Shown here: piece by piece, positions 37,501-46,725 of the stretch | How the letters are laid out: each line of letters begins with the position of its first letter | Position numbering within the stretch: the first letter of the stretch is position 1 | From: Pseudoalteromonas piscicida | GTDB taxonomy: Bacteria; Pseudomonadota; Gammaproteobacteria; Enterobacterales; Alteromonadaceae | Length of the DNA stretch: 64,000 nucleotides | Reading direction: 5' to 3' | Assembly (NCBI RefSeq): GCF_002744175.1 | Contig: NZ_NKHF01000056.1 | Span: forward strand, 28,174 to 92,173 | The notes under the pieces: model-generated | Seen by the model: only the letters and a program-made list of their open reading frames with translations | What the model was told of the DNA's origin: nothing | The model's database searches: none | Translations under genes and position numbers: made by a program

Positions 37501-39220
37501 CCCGTTTAGTTGGCAGGAGATTATCAAGGAACTGGCTGAATTGCTGGCATATCAAGCCGACTCCAAACAGCTTAAGCTGGCCTTCTATCTCTCGCCGCAA
37601 CTGCCAACTTGGCAACAAGGCGATCCCGTTCGGCTACGGCAAATTTTACTTAATCTGATCGGTAATGCATTAAAGTTCACCAAAACCACGGCTACCACAG
37701 CTGGTTTTGTTGAAGTTACTATTGGTCGCTCTAACTGTGACGATTTGATGGAGATCAGTGTAAAAGATAACGGCAAAGGCATGTCAGAGGCGCAAGTAAA
37801 CAATCTATTCAAACCCTTTGAACAAGCCGACAGCAGTATTCAGCGTCAATATGGCGGTACTGGGCTTGGACTTTCCATTACGCACAAGCTAGTAGCAATG
37901 ATGAATGGCGAAATTGAGTGCAGGAGCCTTGAAGGGTTTGGCAGCAACTTTATCGTAATGCTTCCCTACCTCGAGGTGCCAAAGCAACCGAGTGAGCTTA
38001 ACTTGAGCCTAGACAGGTTAAAAATTGCAGTGGTAGGAGACGAGGATAAGTTTGAAAGAGATTTACAAAGCCAACTTCGTATATATGAGGCTCAATGCGA
38101 AATATTCCCAAGGGAGTTGTTTAACGCACAACTAATCAATAGCCAAAATTTCGACTATCTAGTCATCACTGCCGAGGCATTTCAACAGCTTACAACTGAG
38201 GGGAAAGAGGTTTTCATTGCTGAAAGTGAGTGTAAGTATATTTTACTAGACAACAGCCAAGACCAGCTACCGGAGGCACAAACAAAAAATGTTTCAAGCC
38301 TAGCTCTGTATCCCTATTACGCTTATAAGGTTGTGGCCCATATCGCTACTGTTGAAGGGTTGATAGAAAATGAGTCGTCCAACGAAGGAGAAAGCGGTAA
38401 CAAGGCCGCCTCACCACCCAGCCTTGAAGAAGCACAAGCGCTAAATTCGCTCATCTTAGTGGTTGAAGACAATCACTATAACCAGGATTTATTCAAGCGG
38501 CAACTCGCCCTACTGGGCTATCAATGTATTATTGCTGACAATGGCAAAGTAGCATTGCAATTACTTGAGCAATATCATTTTTCACTAATTATCTCGGACT
38601 GTCATATGCCCATCATGGACGGATATGAATTCACCAAGCAACGGCGCCAAAATGAACGAGAAGAAAATCTTGCCCATATTCCCATCATTGCAGCGACGGC
38701 TAATGCATTGGATGGCGAGCAAGAAGTCTGTTTTGCAGCGGGAATGGATGATTACATTGCCAAACCCATTGTGCTACAAAAATTAAATCGCATGCTCAAA
38801 CGTTGGCTTGTTCAGCCATCAACCAAAAAACACTCGACCGAGCAACTTTTAAAAGACGACTCAGGTGAGCAATTATCGAAAAACATGCACATAGATTTGG
38901 CCGTACTTAGCGAGTATGTCGGCACAGACAATGAGCTTCAAGGTATTTTTTTACGTAGCTTTGTTGAGGACACGAAAAAGCTATTTCAAGGGTTTGACCT
39001 TGAACATCCTGAAACTGTCAAGAATATTGCACATCAAGGCAAGACCTCAGCAAAAGCGGTTGGAGCAATGCAACTCTATGAAAAAATGGCTGAACTTGAG
39101 CGCTCAGCAAGTGAAGGAAAGCTTGAAAAGATAGAAGGTTTATTGAACCAATGTTTTATCCTTTTTGATAATGCACAAGCGGAAATTGCTTCTATACTTA
39201 ATGTGGAAGATCTGACGTGA
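34514..39220 (+). CDS. NIT-type hybrid histidine kinase with pseudo-receiver, receiver and Hpt
   Basis: This ~1568-residue protein has an N-terminal helix, a periplasmic domain with the NIT-like signature LQRERGMSTG, two more membrane helices (~300-365), a second periplasmic segment, a helix (~575), PAS-like regions (~620-930), HisKA ([16 protein letters not shown]), HATPase (DNGKGMS, GGTGLGLSITHKL), a receiver-like stretch lacking the phosphoacceptor Asp (LKIAVVGDEDK), a true receiver (IISDCHMPIMDG) and a C-terminal Hpt with NIAHQGKTSAKAVGA. It can carry out complete phosphorelay chemistry internally. ATG 34514 is preferred to TTG 34499. First gene of a three-gene operon. Confidence 0.9.
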   Translation: MQVLAVSTNIKILSLILLSLICLGGFYLKINEFNQNCVAHESQTHYYDNLSVLDKVFGLVFSLQRERGMSTGFKSEGEHQTRLNAYYQETDELISSLVSSKLSSLIHFNQTHLTINDDIQSLRNANKQNTLNNEQLFLRYTILINQLIDAVRIIQTEQSFIHELAGKQHTNQYQNIHSLIRAIELGGRLRAKVSRYLTAEQTTVRFAALRSALQYYSTHIALLEGLKANPNTLQLFHSTTASSEYTYFTKQMARLALGVESDLPHYVWWDNSTAYLNLLATGSLDLLEYMKMSAATSMQASEERAQWSLIVSLVIALLYVVLVCMLIRTISRLAVYRTAPIRTQTAQLIIIFSSVLAVLFVEHFASQKQLLYLSELQTLRQLNQQSIQRINHLKTLWYKPHIKALRLASINSTMLQHSQVQVVDINNWGNSQYLNKSQVADFYTRHQQRLAQGGIVLEVLKSDSGHQVLVMAGLGLSAKGLTETLYWHESQLDVLLGSLSLDLGKRLDNASGFYTQQELQEAEFSNSQTVLSQILIDNGPLLDTVLSSTVWDQELQIGAFAYSNEAFNQALFYTIEAKFIWQVVLLVTFCLLGLAVSYRAQQKARLEKQVAKDAIQKRQILLNSSEKLAAIGSFEMPVKQFYAHVSEGFRVLFNLSTELEHHNLKKIIRLLNANNRQTLYSNLRALAITDTRDFQLTVEHDGEYRYFSVVLNLKYYSSEKAQFIVGVVKDVTSQVNETNRQQRIQKELVAARKEALDKMHEAEVERSSAQYLLRVQKSTEKLLQEAIDSFPAFILLLDEHQHIAMINQFNEHTKKTEHNEYQFMGNNVNKGSEITEFIQRLPLDDDSEILLMLEQAKVNSQFQAQTTCKYALDKGVYWFNVLVKNISTDSGQYTLIYQNDITASINSSTELEQARISAEQASEAKSRFLATMSHEIRTPMNGVVGMLDILSQSNLDHEQSHLTKVAKNSALVLLRIINDILDFSKIEAGKMQLESTPFSWQEIIKELAELLAYQADSKQLKLAFYLSPQLPTWQQGDPVRLRQILLNLIGNALKFTKTTATTAGFVEVTIGRSNCDDLMEISVKDNGKGMSEAQVNNLFKPFEQADSSIQRQYGGTGLGLSITHKLVAMMNGEIECRSLEGFGSNFIVMLPYLEVPKQPSELNLSLDRLKIAVVGDEDKFERDLQSQLRIYEAQCEIFPRELFNAQLINSQNFDYLVITAEAFQQLTTEGKEVFIAESECKYILLDNSQDQLPEAQTKNVSSLALYPYYAYKVVAHIATVEGLIENESSNEGESGNKAASPPSLEEAQALNSLILVVEDNHYNQDLFKRQLALLGYQCIIADNGKVALQLLEQYHFSLIISDCHMPIMDGYEFTKQRRQNEREENLAHIPIIAATANALDGEQEVCFAAGMDDYIAKPIVLQKLNRMLKRWLVQPSTKKHSTEQLLKDDSGEQLSKNMHIDLAVLSEYVGTDNELQGIFLRSFVEDTKKLFQGFDLEHPETVKNIAHQGKTSAKAVGAMQLYEKMAELERSASEGKLEKIEGLLNQCFILFDNAQAEIASILNVEDLT

Positions 39221-39250
39221 TCATGTGCTCAATATCTAGGTCGAGTAAGT

Positions 39251-40456
39251 ATGATAAATGACAAGCACCTTATTATTGCGATTGATGATAGCGAGCTCAT
39301 CCTAACACAATTGCAATTGCTCATTTCTAACCAAACGCCGTGTCTATTTGAAGGCTTTAGTAGCGGGTTACGTGCGCTTGAAAGTGATAAACTACACCAT
39401 GCCTCCCTTATCTTGCTTGATATCAACATGCCTGAAATAGATGGCGTCGAGATGTTACGAACGTTTGCTGAGTTAAACATACAAGCCCCCATCGCACTGT
39501 TGAGTGGAGAGAAAGGGCTATTTATTAAAAATACAGCAGCACTGGCCGAACTTCATGGACTGACCATCATTTCAAGCCTCGAAAAACCTTTATCTGCAGT
39601 TAAATTAAAAGAGCTCTATCTCCAGCTGGAGTCGAATAAAACCAACATAAAGACCAAACATGCCTTACAAAACTACAGTAAAGAAGAAATATATGAAGGG
39701 TTATTACGAGAAGAGTTCTGTGCCTATTTCCAGCCAAAGGTAGCCAGTGCATCAGGTGCTATCATTGGGGCAGAGGTGTTAGCTCGATGGCACCATAGTG
39801 CCGATGGAACGGTGCCTCCTTCTCAGTTTATTAGCATAATGGAAGATAATGATTTGATCCATTTGCTGTCTTACAGCTTGCTCAAGCAAACACTCGCTCT
39901 ACTGCAACAAAACCGAAATGTACTTAGCACAGTGCAATTTAGTATTAACCTCAGTGTTAAAGAACTTGAAGATATCAAGCTTCCAGAAAAACTGGAGTCT
40001 ATTTGTGACTCTTACCATACGTCAACGTCGCAAATTACCTTAGAGCTCACAGAAAGCCACTTATTGGAGAATATCAAACGTGCACTTGATGTGTTGCTAC
40101 GCTTAAAGCTTAAGGGCTTTAAGCTATCTATTGATGATTTTGGCACTGGTTACTCCTCTATCAAGCAGTTAAACGAGCTCCCCTTTGACGAACTAAAAAT
40201 AGATAGATGCTTTGTTGATGGCTGCGCTACGCAGTCAAATAAACGTGTCATCATCGCCAGTACCTGCGAGATGGCACACCAACTAGGCCTTGAAGTTGTG
40301 GCTGAGGGGGTCGAAGAAGCAGAAGATCTTATGGTGGTACAAAGCTACGAGGTAGAGTACGTACAAGGTTATTATTACTACCCGCCCTGTCCGCCCTCAG
40401 AATTTCTACAGGCCGTTACGGAGTCAGCAGTACAAAAGTCGCGTTCCAGTAAATAA
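39251..40456 (+). CDS. REC-EAL response regulator (c-di-GMP phosphodiesterase)
   Basis: The 401-residue cytoplasmic protein has a receiver (1-125; phosphoacceptor in LILLDINMPEIDG, Lys in SLEKPL) and an EAL domain (~145-390). The catalytic signature is EVLARW with INLSVKEL, LELTES, IDDFGTGYSS, LKIDRCFV and AEGVEE intact, so phosphodiesterase activity is expected. No DNA-binding domain follows, unlike VieA. It starts 30 bp after the hybrid kinase and is its likely output, linking the NIT signal to c-di-GMP degradation. Confidence 0.93.
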   Translation: MINDKHLIIAIDDSELILTQLQLLISNQTPCLFEGFSSGLRALESDKLHHASLILLDINMPEIDGVEMLRTFAELNIQAPIALLSGEKGLFIKNTAALAELHGLTIISSLEKPLSAVKLKELYLQLESNKTNIKTKHALQNYSKEEIYEGLLREEFCAYFQPKVASASGAIIGAEVLARWHHSADGTVPPSQFISIMEDNDLIHLLSYSLLKQTLALLQQNRNVLSTVQFSINLSVKELEDIKLPEKLESICDSYHTSTSQITLELTESHLLENIKRALDVLLRLKLKGFKLSIDDFGTGYSSIKQLNELPFDELKIDRCFVDGCATQSNKRVIIASTCEMAHQLGLEVVAEGVEEAEDLMVVQSYEVEYVQGYYYYPPCPPSEFLQAVTESAVQKSRSSK

Positions 40457-40501
40457 TAAAACACAGTGAACTTCGCTGTATCAAAATTTAAGAGGGAATC
40501 T

Positions 40502-41713
40502 ATGCATCAAAAAGCGGTTGAGCACGCACAAAGACACCCCAAGGTTATCATTATTTGTGATGAACCCGCGGAAATGACTGGTGTTGTAGATATTGTTGCC
40601 TCTCAGGTTAATGAATACCGCACACTTACTAACCATAAAGAAATCGCCGAGCTGCTTGCTGAGTCACCACCTGATGTTATTGTTATTGCCAGAAAGACGG
40701 TTGCAAAAAGCGTCGAAATATACAGCTTGCTAGCAAAACATGGATTACTCAATTATTCACACGAAAATATTCTGTTATGTGAAAACAAAGAGTCAGGCGT
40801 TGCGTTTAGATGCTGTATGAAAGGAATTTTCACCGATTATTTTGTTTACAAACCAATGTACGAAAATTACCGTTTTCGGATGATTTTACACAACGCCTTA
40901 GTGCGCACAGAGGGAACATCTGAAGTTGCGAAAATTCGTGAAGAGCATTTTGGCCGCATTGACGACAAGCTAAAACAATTAATTGATGATGCCGCCCTTT
41001 ACCATCAAAAAGCAGATGAAACCCTACAAACCGTTAGACGTAACCTCGACAACGAAAAAGGGATTAATAAGGTTCAAGATGACTTACTCAACGAGCTGAA
41101 GCAAAAGCATTTATCGCCACTGTTAGACGAATTAGAGCAGCAACTGGCTGAAAGTGTTCACGAGCTAACTAAAAGGTTAAAAGACAAGCAGTTTTCGATT
41201 GCCGAATTTACTGCGCTACTCGCCGAAAAAGACCATTCGAAAAGTGCGCAATTAGCACAACATGTGCTGCCTGTAGGTGACGCTGGTGAAGTAGATATTA
41301 GTGAGTCAAAACCAGTCACGCCGAAGCAAGAAGAAGTTAAAATAATGGTGGTAGAAGACAATGAAATTTACCGCGAAATGATAGCGAAAATTCTCCGCGA
41401 CGAAGGCCATAAAGTAGAAAGTGTCTCAAGCGGCCTAAGCGCCATCAAAAAATTAAGAAAACAAAAGTTCTCGATGGTATTCATGGATTTGTTTATGCCC
41501 GAGTTGGACGGTTACAACGCCACTAAGAATATTCGAAATATACCTCACTGTAAAAAACTGCCTATTATTGCCCTGACCAGTAATAAAAACAAAGATATCA
41601 TCAGAAAGTGGGCATCTTTAGGGCTCACTGGATACATCACCAAACCCTCCACCAAGTCTTCCATTCTAAAAGCAGTAGAAAAGGCACTGACGGAAAACAA
41701 CGAACCAAGCTAG
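40502..41713 (+). CDS. Response regulator with N-terminal pseudo-receiver and C-terminal receiver
   Basis: The ~403-residue protein has an N-terminal receiver-like fold (PKVIIICDEPAEMT) without the phosphoacceptor, a central helical/coiled-coil segment (~160-265, DELEQQLAESVHELTKRL), and a genuine C-terminal receiver (MVVEDNEIYREM, MVFMDLFMPELDG, ITKPST). No output enzyme or DNA-binding domain is visible, so it may act as phosphate sink or adaptor for the kinase encoded upstream. ATG 40502 is chosen because GAGGGA lies 5 bp before it, over GTG 40466. Third gene of the operon. Confidence 0.85.
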   Translation: MHQKAVEHAQRHPKVIIICDEPAEMTGVVDIVASQVNEYRTLTNHKEIAELLAESPPDVIVIARKTVAKSVEIYSLLAKHGLLNYSHENILLCENKESGVAFRCCMKGIFTDYFVYKPMYENYRFRMILHNALVRTEGTSEVAKIREEHFGRIDDKLKQLIDDAALYHQKADETLQTVRRNLDNEKGINKVQDDLLNELKQKHLSPLLDELEQQLAESVHELTKRLKDKQFSIAEFTALLAEKDHSKSAQLAQHVLPVGDAGEVDISESKPVTPKQEEVKIMVVEDNEIYREMIAKILRDEGHKVESVSSGLSAIKKLRKQKFSMVFMDLFMPELDGYNATKNIRNIPHCKKLPIIALTSNKNKDIIRKWASLGLTGYITKPSTKSSILKAVEKALTENNEPS

Positions 41714-41841
41714 AATGGCGATAAGCTCAAAAATACGCAAACATTATCAAATCAACTTCTGTCATTATCATTTATAGCTTCCTAACCTATTTTTATGGGG
41801 AGCTTTATACTGGCTGAAACAGACACATAAAGAAGTAAATC

Positions 41842-42717
41842 ATGACAACAAAAGCATCGACGTTAACGCATTACACCCAGCGCTTAAATCGGGTTATTGA
41901 TTATATCTATAACAATATCGACAGTGAATTGGATGTGATCACGCTAGCCGAGCAATGCCATATGTCTAGCTACCACTTCCACCGTGTATATCGCTCAATC
42001 GTTGGAGAACCTATTAATGCGACGGTAAGAAGGATGCGGCTTCAGTTTGCAGCAGCAATGTTAATTCGCTCTCAAGAGTCGATTGCAACAGTGGCAAAGC
42101 TCACGGGCTATGCCAGTATCGAAGCATTTAGTCGCGCGTTTTCTCAACGATATAAGCAAGCTCCCAGCCAGTTTCGCCAACAAGAACAGGCCAAAGCACG
42201 TCATTGTGCGGCTGACTTTTATATTAAAGATATTGATGAGGACTCAAATATGTTTACTGTTGAAACGGAAAATACAGACAAGATGACACTGATTGGTTTG
42301 GAGCATAGTGGTGATTATATGCAGATAGGTCAAGCCTTTGAAAAGTTGAATTTACTCGCCCAACAGCATGGACTGCTAAATGAACAAACACGATTTTTTG
42401 GCGTCTATTTTGACGACCCACAAACGGTAGAACCGCAACAACTAAGATCCATGGCGACTATTTTAGTGCCTAAGCTCCCCACTCCTCTACCGGCCGGATT
42501 GTGTGCATTTTCACTTCCTCAAGGAAAAACAGCTAACCTATTGTATCAAGGGGATTATGCTTCATTGGAGACCCCATATGAATACTTGTTTGGTCAATGG
42601 CTACCAAACAGTAATTTTGAGCCGGCAAACGTGCCAGTGGTTGAGGAATATTTAAACGATGTTCGAGATACGCAGCCGAGCGAGTTATTAACACGCATTA
42701 CCTGTTACCTAAACTAA
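41842..42717 (+). CDS. AraC-family regulator with GyrI-like effector domain
   Basis: The 291-residue protein has an N-terminal AraC double helix-turn-helix (~10-110; LAEQCHMSSYHFHRVYRS and YASIEAFSRAFSQRYKQAPS) followed by a GyrI-like/BacterialEffector-binding domain (~140-290; MTLIGLEHSGDY). This order is that of the Rob/SoxS-like regulators that respond to small hydrophobic or cationic compounds. It converges on the siderophore receptor gene, and its targets are unknown. A single gene with its own 5' region. Confidence 0.9.
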   Translation: MTTKASTLTHYTQRLNRVIDYIYNNIDSELDVITLAEQCHMSSYHFHRVYRSIVGEPINATVRRMRLQFAAAMLIRSQESIATVAKLTGYASIEAFSRAFSQRYKQAPSQFRQQEQAKARHCAADFYIKDIDEDSNMFTVETENTDKMTLIGLEHSGDYMQIGQAFEKLNLLAQQHGLLNEQTRFFGVYFDDPQTVEPQQLRSMATILVPKLPTPLPAGLCAFSLPQGKTANLLYQGDYASLETPYEYLFGQWLPNSNFEPANVPVVEEYLNDVRDTQPSELLTRITCYLN

Positions 42718-42752
42718 GTTTTTAGTTGCAACGCCAATTTGCTTAATAGGAG

Positions 42753-42780
42753 AAAGAGGAAGCAGGCTTCCTCTTTTTAT
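42753..42780. terminator. Bidirectional rho-independent terminator
   Basis: AAAGAGGAAGC (42753-42763) and GCTTCCTCTTT (42766-42776) form a perfect stem followed by T residues, placed between the convergent AraC and TonB-receptor genes. Confidence 0.85.
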
Positions 42781-42797
42781 TGCGTTTATTGCTGTAT

Positions 42798-45233
42798 TTA
42801 GAACTTGTAGTTAAAGCTCAACTTGGCGTTACGCTCGTTACCTGGCATACCGCCTAGGAACATAGCTTTACTGTAATAACGTTCATCTGTTAAGTTCTCT
42901 AGGTTTAGCTGAACATTAAAGTGTTCTGCATCAAATTTTACTGCAGCATCCCAGCGGGTATAACCGTCAATCGTTGCTGTTGGCAAACCAAATGAAACAG
43001 AGTTGATGGTTCTTTCACTCTCATAATTGAGGCCAACACTGTATTCAAAAGCGCCGCTAAACCATTCAACTGGCTGTGTATACTTCACCCAAGTGCTCGC
43101 AAACTTTTTCGGGATCCCTTTCTTTTGACCTGAACGTTCATTTGAACGGATCTCAACTGCATCTTGATAAGTGGCGTTGACATTCACACTAATTTGCTCA
43201 TTTAGTGCTAAGTTTAAATCAAGCTCAACCCCTTGAGATTCATCTTCGTCGTCGAAGAAATAACGCGGCACGCTGACATTATAGTCATCACCTGGTTTAT
43301 CATTATACTCAGGGTTTGTATACATCAGGTTAGTGCGTTTTGTTTCAAACCACACTAATGAACCCAGTAAATCTTCATCGAACGCAGTAAAACGCATACC
43401 AATATCTAGTGTTTCGGACTCTGAGTCAGGTCTATTTTTGCGGTTTGCATCGGCTTCATCCTGAAGGCTACCAATTACGCTGTATGCAGTGCGGCCTTTC
43501 GCCACATTGATAAAGGTAGAGAACTGCGGTGTTACTTGATAGTTAAGACCAACATTGTAGGTCATGCCCGCATCGTCTGAGTCTAACTCTTTACTCTCTT
43601 TTGGTGATCGTTCAGTGCCTAAGTGCTGGTACTTCTGTTCTAGACGAGTATACGCGAGGCCAGCTCGTGCTGTAAGTGCAGAGGTAAGATAGACCACTTC
43701 CTGCGCACTAATACCATATGCAGTCAGGGTTTTATCATAGTTGCTGCGAAGTGATGGATCGTAATCCTCGAAAGTCCCTGTCGGCCAGTTTGGATTGCGA
43801 ATATCTAAAATATAAGGGATCGAGCCATTGCCATCTGCGTCATAGGCTGACCAGCTTTTTAATCGCATATCACGATTTTCGTAGTTCACACTCACTAAAT
43901 GCTCACCACTAATTGAGTTCATGTCCCAAGTTAGCTGTAAGTCAGCAAAATATTGCCACGTTTTTTCACTTGCCAGCTGGCGACGATACTCTTGACGACG
44001 AGCGGCATACGGATATAGTTCACCATTTAATACCAATGGGGCTCTTGGTGTAGCATTGATGATATCGTAGTACTCATCCTCATACTCCGCCCTACGTTCC
44101 CAGTAAACATAGTTATACGCACCGGTTTGACGAACAAAGTCTGAATCATAACTGCGCCATAGCACTTGTTGGGTCAGCTTTGAGTTGCGGTTTAAGTACC
44201 AGTCATGACGTAGTTTAACACGTAACTCTTCGCCTTCATTTGGACGTGAAAGAGGTGAAATCAGATTACCATCACCAAGGTCAAACGGCTTCAACCCATC
44301 GGACGCTGCAATAGACGCTGCGAGTTGAGCACGCTGCTCATCGCTTAACTGCTGGCCAAGCCACTTGTCATCTTCTGCGATATAGTTGCTATCATTCGGT
44401 AAAAGGTCCGCCGTTACAAGCCCAGGTTCAGCCGCAATGCTATCCCAGTTAAGGATACGAACAGGGTCTCCGATTGAGTCAACTTGTTGCGAGTCGTCAA
44501 TGTAGGCGGTAGAAAACAAAATAGAGTGGTCACTATTTAGGTCAAACCTTAAGCTAGCATAAACTTCATCTCTACCAGACTCAAGGTCTCGATAGCCATC
44601 GCTGCGCTCGTGATTTGCAACTACGCGAAATGCCAGCTTATCCGTAATCGCATCAGTGAAATCGACTCCAATACCATAAGTATTCCACGCACCTACTTTT
44701 CCGCTCACTTCAAGTGCCTGCTCGAACTTCGGCTTTTTCTCAACTAAGTTAACGACACCACCAGCTGCACCTATACCATACAAGCCAGTTGCAGGGCCTT
44801 TTAATACTTCGATGCTTTCGATGTTTGTTAGTGAACGTGTCGGGTTGAAACTATTACCTAAATCAGCACCGCCATACATACCATCATAGGTATAGTTTAC
44901 ACCCAAGCCACGAACCGTTAGTGAATCACCTATGCCATAATTGTTTCCAGCTTGAGATAAACCACTCACATTGCGCAGTGCATCTTGGAGCGTTGCTGCA
45001 CTTTGCGACTCTAATAGCTCTTTATCCACCACGACTACTGCTGCGGGGGTTTGCATGAGGTCCATATTCGACTTGGTGGCTGTGCCAGATTGTAGAATAA
45101 TATTATTGTGCTTACCGTAAACACTAATTCTTTCAATTTCCTCAGCAGCAAATGCAGAGGTACTAGCGCCCAGCAACGCTAACTTAACCGCAACCCAAGA
45201 AGCAGATAAAACAGAAGAGCGAGAGATTTGCAT
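42798..45233 (-). CDS. TonB-dependent siderophore receptor
   Basis: The 811-residue protein has a signal peptide (ends ASTSAFA around residue 29), a TonB box-like ERISVYGK, a plug domain (QTPAAVVVVDKELLES, LRNVSGLS, VLKGPATGLYG) and a 22-strand barrel ending in NYKF, with the C-terminal Phe required for outer-membrane insertion. It would import a ferric siderophore with TonB energy; the siderophore cannot be named. A good Fur box lies at 45339-45357 upstream, predicting induction under iron limitation. Confidence 0.93.
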   Translation of the reverse strand: MQISRSSVLSASWVAVKLALLGASTSAFAAEEIERISVYGKHNNIILQSGTATKSNMDLMQTPAAVVVVDKELLESQSAATLQDALRNVSGLSQAGNNYGIGDSLTVRGLGVNYTYDGMYGGADLGNSFNPTRSLTNIESIEVLKGPATGLYGIGAAGGVVNLVEKKPKFEQALEVSGKVGAWNTYGIGVDFTDAITDKLAFRVVANHERSDGYRDLESGRDEVYASLRFDLNSDHSILFSTAYIDDSQQVDSIGDPVRILNWDSIAAEPGLVTADLLPNDSNYIAEDDKWLGQQLSDEQRAQLAASIAASDGLKPFDLGDGNLISPLSRPNEGEELRVKLRHDWYLNRNSKLTQQVLWRSYDSDFVRQTGAYNYVYWERRAEYEDEYYDIINATPRAPLVLNGELYPYAARRQEYRRQLASEKTWQYFADLQLTWDMNSISGEHLVSVNYENRDMRLKSWSAYDADGNGSIPYILDIRNPNWPTGTFEDYDPSLRSNYDKTLTAYGISAQEVVYLTSALTARAGLAYTRLEQKYQHLGTERSPKESKELDSDDAGMTYNVGLNYQVTPQFSTFINVAKGRTAYSVIGSLQDEADANRKNRPDSESETLDIGMRFTAFDEDLLGSLVWFETKRTNLMYTNPEYNDKPGDDYNVSVPRYFFDDEDESQGVELDLNLALNEQISVNVNATYQDAVEIRSNERSGQKKGIPKKFASTWVKYTQPVEWFSGAFEYSVGLNYESERTINSVSFGLPTATIDGYTRWDAAVKFDAEHFNVQLNLENLTDERYYSKAMFLGGMPGNERNAKLSFNYKF

Positions 45234-45338
45234 GTTGAAACTCCAAACTACGCAATTGGATCTTAAAGAAATAGCCGGTTTGGACTATTTCAAAAAATTA
45301 TTTATTTAAGAGGGTGCGAAGTTTAGCAAAACAATAGT

Positions 45339-45357
45339 AATGATAACAACTATCATT
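45339..45357 (-). promoter_or_regulatory. Fur box of the siderophore receptor gene
   Basis: AATGATAACAACTATCATT is a near-symmetric Fur site about 105 bp upstream of the start codon. The 334 bp gap (45234-45567) otherwise contains promoter sequence and the repeat copy at 45513. Confidence 0.75.
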
Positions 45358-45512
45358 TAGATTTTATATTTGTAATCTTTTTTGCAACAGATGTAAGATA
45401 ATTAATTTCATGATAGCAAATAAAATAAAATGTTAACCCAAGGAAATTAAAAGCTCATACTGTTCGGTTGGCTAACGCTCTGAGGTGTATTTCAGCGCTA
45501 AAACCAATTGCT

Positions 45513-45584
45513 TATACCAAATGTATTAAGTAAATGAGCTATGTCATCCTTCAAATTGATTAGAGCATTAATTCAATTGTATTA
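45513..45584. repeat. Dispersed MITE-like element, copy C (full length)
   Basis: TATACCAAATGTATTAAGTA through TTAATTCAATTGTATTA matches the reverse complement of copy A along its length with a handful of differences. The right end overlaps the 3' end of the sulfite-exporter-like gene: its stop codon and last four or five codons lie inside the element. Confidence 0.8.
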
Positions 45585-46470
45585 TAGCGGGATAAAGCTC
45601 ATAGCACGTAAAGCAGACTTCAAGCCCTATGAGTAGTAATAAGAAACTCACTAAGTGCCCTACTTTAACTCTAGAGCACACATAGGCTCCAAGCGGTGCA
45701 CCAACGACCACAATGGGAATTGCTGCCAGTAGATAGCTGTTTATTTCACTCGTTATAGAATCTAGATGCCATGCATTGATGCTACTACCAACTAGCGACG
45801 TAAAGGTCATTACTACAACGGAAGTGGCTGTTGCCTTTTTTACATCAGCATTGTATGCAATCACTAATAGCGCAAATAGCGCGATATCTGCACCTGAGCC
45901 CACCAGTCCACTGGCGATACCGCCAATTAACGCAACGAACATAAAGCGTAGCATTTTAGGTTTGATGAATTCACTGCTTGGCTGATGATGTGCCTTACGC
46001 CACCACCGTAAAATAAGGGTTAGCGCAAAACAGAGAAGTAAAAAGCTAAAAATGGATTTAACTAACAAACGTGGAGCCAGTGGCGCAACGAACAAAAGGC
46101 TTACTGTAACGCCAAGTGCAGCCATAGGTAATGCCATAACGATAACATTTTTGTATACTGGAATGCGGCGACAGAAAATAGTGATTGTTGCGGCTGTCAT
46201 ACCGAAACTTTGAATAGCAAGCGAAAACACTTTTGCCGTTGCAGGGTCAATATCCAATAGTTTAGTCATCACAGGGAAAGCAACAGCGCCTCCCCCTAAT
46301 GCCGTCCCACCAGCTACAAATGAGCCCAGAGCCATTGTAAGCGCTATGCTCGCTTCATTCATGATCTGGCCAAATGCCTGATAAAACCCCTGCAGCCAAA
46401 TCAACGTGGCATAAACACCGAGTGTAAAAAACAATGGCCACATTGTTGGTTTTGCTATTCGTTGCAGCAT
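45568..46470 (-). CDS. TauE/SafE family anion exporter
   Basis: The 300-residue protein has about eight membrane helices and the TauE/SafE pattern of two homologous halves, with GGTALGGGAVAFPVMTKLL and GIASGLVGSGADIALFALL. Family members export sulfite, sulfoacetate or related organosulfur anions. It is divergent from the desulfurase/dioxygenase/rhodanese fusion gene, a product of which could be sulfite, so export of sulfite is a plausible role. The C-terminal residues IIQLN and the stop come from a repeat element. AT-rich intergenic DNA (46471-46725) would hold both promoters. Confidence 0.88.
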   Translation of the reverse strand: MLQRIAKPTMWPLFFTLGVYATLIWLQGFYQAFGQIMNEASIALTMALGSFVAGGTALGGGAVAFPVMTKLLDIDPATAKVFSLAIQSFGMTAATITIFCRRIPVYKNVIVMALPMAALGVTVSLLFVAPLAPRLLVKSIFSFLLLCFALTLILRWWRKAHHQPSSEFIKPKMLRFMFVALIGGIASGLVGSGADIALFALLVIAYNADVKKATATSVVVMTFTSLVGSSINAWHLDSITSEINSYLLAAIPIVVVGAPLGAYVCSRVKVGHLVSFLLLLIGLEVCFTCYELYPAIIQLN

Positions 46471-46725
46471 GATCTTTCCGTTAAAATTAAAAGGTTATTT
46501 CCTTACCAATCAGTCGTTCTGCTCGTATATACAAGAGCGAGGGCAATTAAACATGATGAGTACATATTTTTCAAATTAAATTTACATTAACAATACTATA
46601 AATCGGATCAAAGAAACACGTCGTGAATAGTTGAAACCCGCATCTATCTCCCTTATTATAACTATAAATAATTACTTATTACTTTTGGTTATATAGGTGA
46701 TTTGTTTATACCTAAAGGCACAGTC

